A stretch of 64,000 nucleotides of DNA from Crotophaga sulcirostris (Eukaryota > Chordata > Aves > Cuculiformes > Crotophagidae): the NCBI GenBank assembly GCA_013397455.1, contig VYZB01000219.1, positions 1,420,778 to 1,484,777 of the forward strand, read 5' to 3'. The position numbers and the translations under genes are program-made. The first letter of the stretch is position 1; every line of letters begins with the position of its first letter. Positions 62,109 through 64,000 of the stretch are shown here, in pieces. The notes under the pieces were generated by a model. The model made no database searches. It was not told where the DNA came from and saw only the letters and a program-made list of their open reading frames with translations.

Positions 62109-64000
62109 GTGCCTTTCTTCTTTCTTGTTGTAAATGTTATGCGTATGCTGTTGAACATTTGTTAAACTCTCAGGACTCTGTTTAATCCAATTGTTAAGTC
62201 TGCTAAATGTTTTTCTTTTTGTGCATCCTTTTCTGAAACCTTCTACTTAACTGCATTGTAGGAGTCAATCTTAAGCGGGCTTTCTGTACAATAGGCTCTT
62301 GCGGGGGGGTGAACTTTTGTGTTTGCCTGCTTTCTGAAGTTGTAATATAAGTAGTATAGTTATGCATGTTGCCTGCTACATTTTGCTTTCTCATTTAATT
62401 TTAAAAACAATAACATAATGAGGTTTGCCATTTCTCTTATTAAGTTACGATGAACTGACTAGTCTGTATTATTTGTGTGATTTAAATTAGAAAGGATAAG
62501 CTTTTTATTCTCTACTAAGCGTGATCCTGGTTATAGCCTTACGTTAGTCGTTGCACATGTTTGAATGCAGAACAGTTAGCATGGGGTCCTGGAGTTCTTG
62601 GGGTGGCTCTGTTAACTCAGCTTCTTAACCTTTAAAAAGTGAAGAACAAGGGCTGGAGGCTTGCTCGGTGTTGAAGACTACTGAAGCTCAAGGTCTCTGT
62701 TGTTTTTCTTCTAGTAAGCTTTTGAAGCTGAGCCTGCATAATTTATAGAGGGGGGAGTTGCTGTTGTTTCTGCACTGGTTTGGGAGGGATTGAATGTGAT
62801 ACAAAAGGAGGTTTTGATACCAGTAAACAATTTTGAATTTCCAGGATATTTACATTGGAAAGAAAATGCGGAAGGGGTAGTAACAATGTGACACTAAAGT
62901 GTTTAAGAGTTACATTTTTAGTAGAACATAACTATTATTTAATGTTAGTATCTTTTATAACGTAAGTGTTATTCAGTGATGCAGTCTTATATGTGTACTA
63001 AACAAACCCTTAAAAGAAATTGCTTGTTGCTAGAGAAAATATCAACAAATTGAGTTTTGTTTGCAGTCAGTCTCTTTGAGTTCAGACGAATGTCTTGCCT
63101 TAGAGTAACCATTTATTTCCAACCCCCTCCCTTTGCCTGCAAAATGTGGCTGCTTAGGTTCCGTCAAATTTGAGTTTCAGAAGTAAGAATTTCTTTGTAC
63201 AAATATGTGAATGCTTTATGTTTCCAGTTTTGAAATAGTATTCAAAGTGGGAGGGAGGGAACCCATGATCAAGAAATAGATGGATATAGATGGATAAGGC
63301 CAACGAGGCTGGTGAAGGGTCTGGAGAACAAGTCTTATGAGGAGCGGCTGAGGGAGCTGCGGTTGTTTAGCTTGGAGGAGAGGAGGCTGAGGGGAGACTT
63401 CATCACTGGCTATAACTGCCTGAAAGGAGGTTGTGGCAAAGCGAGTGTTGGTCACTTCTCCTAACTGACAGGTGATAGAACAAGAGGAAATGGCCATAAG
63501 TTGTGCCAGGGCAGGTTTAGGCTGGATATTATGAAAAAATTCTTCACTGAAAGGGTGGTCAGGCACTGGCAGAGGTTGCCCAGGGAGGTGATTGAGTCCC
63601 CATCCCTGGAGATGTTTAAAAGACAGGTAGATGAGTTTCTGGGGGACATGGTTTAGCAGAGGACAGGTATGGTTTGACTCAATGATCTCAAAAGTCTTTT
63701 CCAACCAGATGATGAGTCTATGATTCTATTCTGTAATATGATTTTAGAGAGATTGACACTGCCTCATGGCCAGATAATGGTTACAGTAGATGCCTCTAGT
63801 CTTGGCAGGGCTAAGTCACAGAGAATACTGTCTTGGGAATATTTACAAGCTATATCTAGTACAGGATCTTCCTGCTCTCCTTCCCTGATCCTCAGCATTC
63901 ATCCCTTCACTGGCAAAGTAAAATCAAACTTTTTTTTTTTTTGGGGGTTCTCCTGGGACCGAGATTGTCCATGGCCAGAAAGCATCTCGGAACTTTTCAA
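62109..64000 (+). other. FBXW11: Start of FBXW11 intron 2, cut by the window edge
   Basis: This is AT-rich sequence following the weak donor at 62109. It holds a CR1 copy (63298-63729) and a T13 run (63930-63942). The next FBXW11 coding sequence (ISNGTSS... in the human protein) was not seen before the right edge. Confidence 0.8.
63298..63729 (+). mobile_element. CR1 LINE fragment, near-identical to the one at 12836
   Basis: From its first base it runs collinear with the earlier copy at an offset of 50370 bases, with very few mismatches and no gap over the first part. It ends in tctatgattctatt. It is truncated 90 bases further in than the earlier copy and its ORF2 frame is interrupted (a stop after HFS). 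It lies in FBXW11 intron 2. Confidence 0.92.

Overview
This is vertebrate, and almost certainly bird, nuclear DNA. The reasons are compact introns with GT-AG borders, about eighteen 5'-truncated CR1 LINE fragments on both strands (most ending in the CR1-type octamer tail), one solo retroviral LTR, and no Alu, B1 or L1. No bacterial operon, CRISPR array or phage gene was seen. I cannot name the species. From memory, both recognised genes map to chicken chromosome 13.

Gene 1 (+ strand) is ETF1, encoding translation termination factor eRF1. Nine coding exons lie at 15994-16169, 16962-17101, 20962-21100, 21984-22174, 22700-22829, 23588-23743, 24325-24389, 26145-26292 and 27731-27813. They total 1228 nt and encode residues 29-437. 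The first coding exon (86 nt, residues 1-28 plus two bases of codon 29) is not visible and should lie upstream, so 1-15993 is read as the 3' part of a long intron 1. The translation agrees, as far as I can recall it, with human eRF1 at every residue, including the GTS, NIKS, YxCxxxF and GGQ motifs. A 3'UTR of about 2 kb follows.

About 30-45 kb is intergenic. It holds CR1 fragments, the solo LTR (41115-41704 with a 5-bp target duplication), an unidentified coding-like exon on the minus strand (43734-43970), a candidate enhancer near 32.2 kb, and a degenerate GC-rich minisatellite that runs up to the next promoter.

Gene 2 (+ strand) is the 5' end of FBXW11 (beta-TrCP2), the substrate receptor of an SCF ubiquitin ligase. 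Exon 1 (45404-45448) sits in a CpG island, then comes an intron of 16.6 kb, then an alternative second exon (62007-62108). The F-box and WD40 exons lie beyond the right edge. The rest of the window is FBXW11 introns 1 and 2.

The two genes act in different processes (translation termination; ubiquitin-dependent proteolysis), and nothing here suggests a functional link. Points worth checking are the CR1 that appears to reach the branch site of ETF1 exon 4, the unidentified minus-strand exon, a possible 45-nt cassette exon in FBXW11 intron 1, and the ETF1-FBXW11 adjacency, which differs from human.
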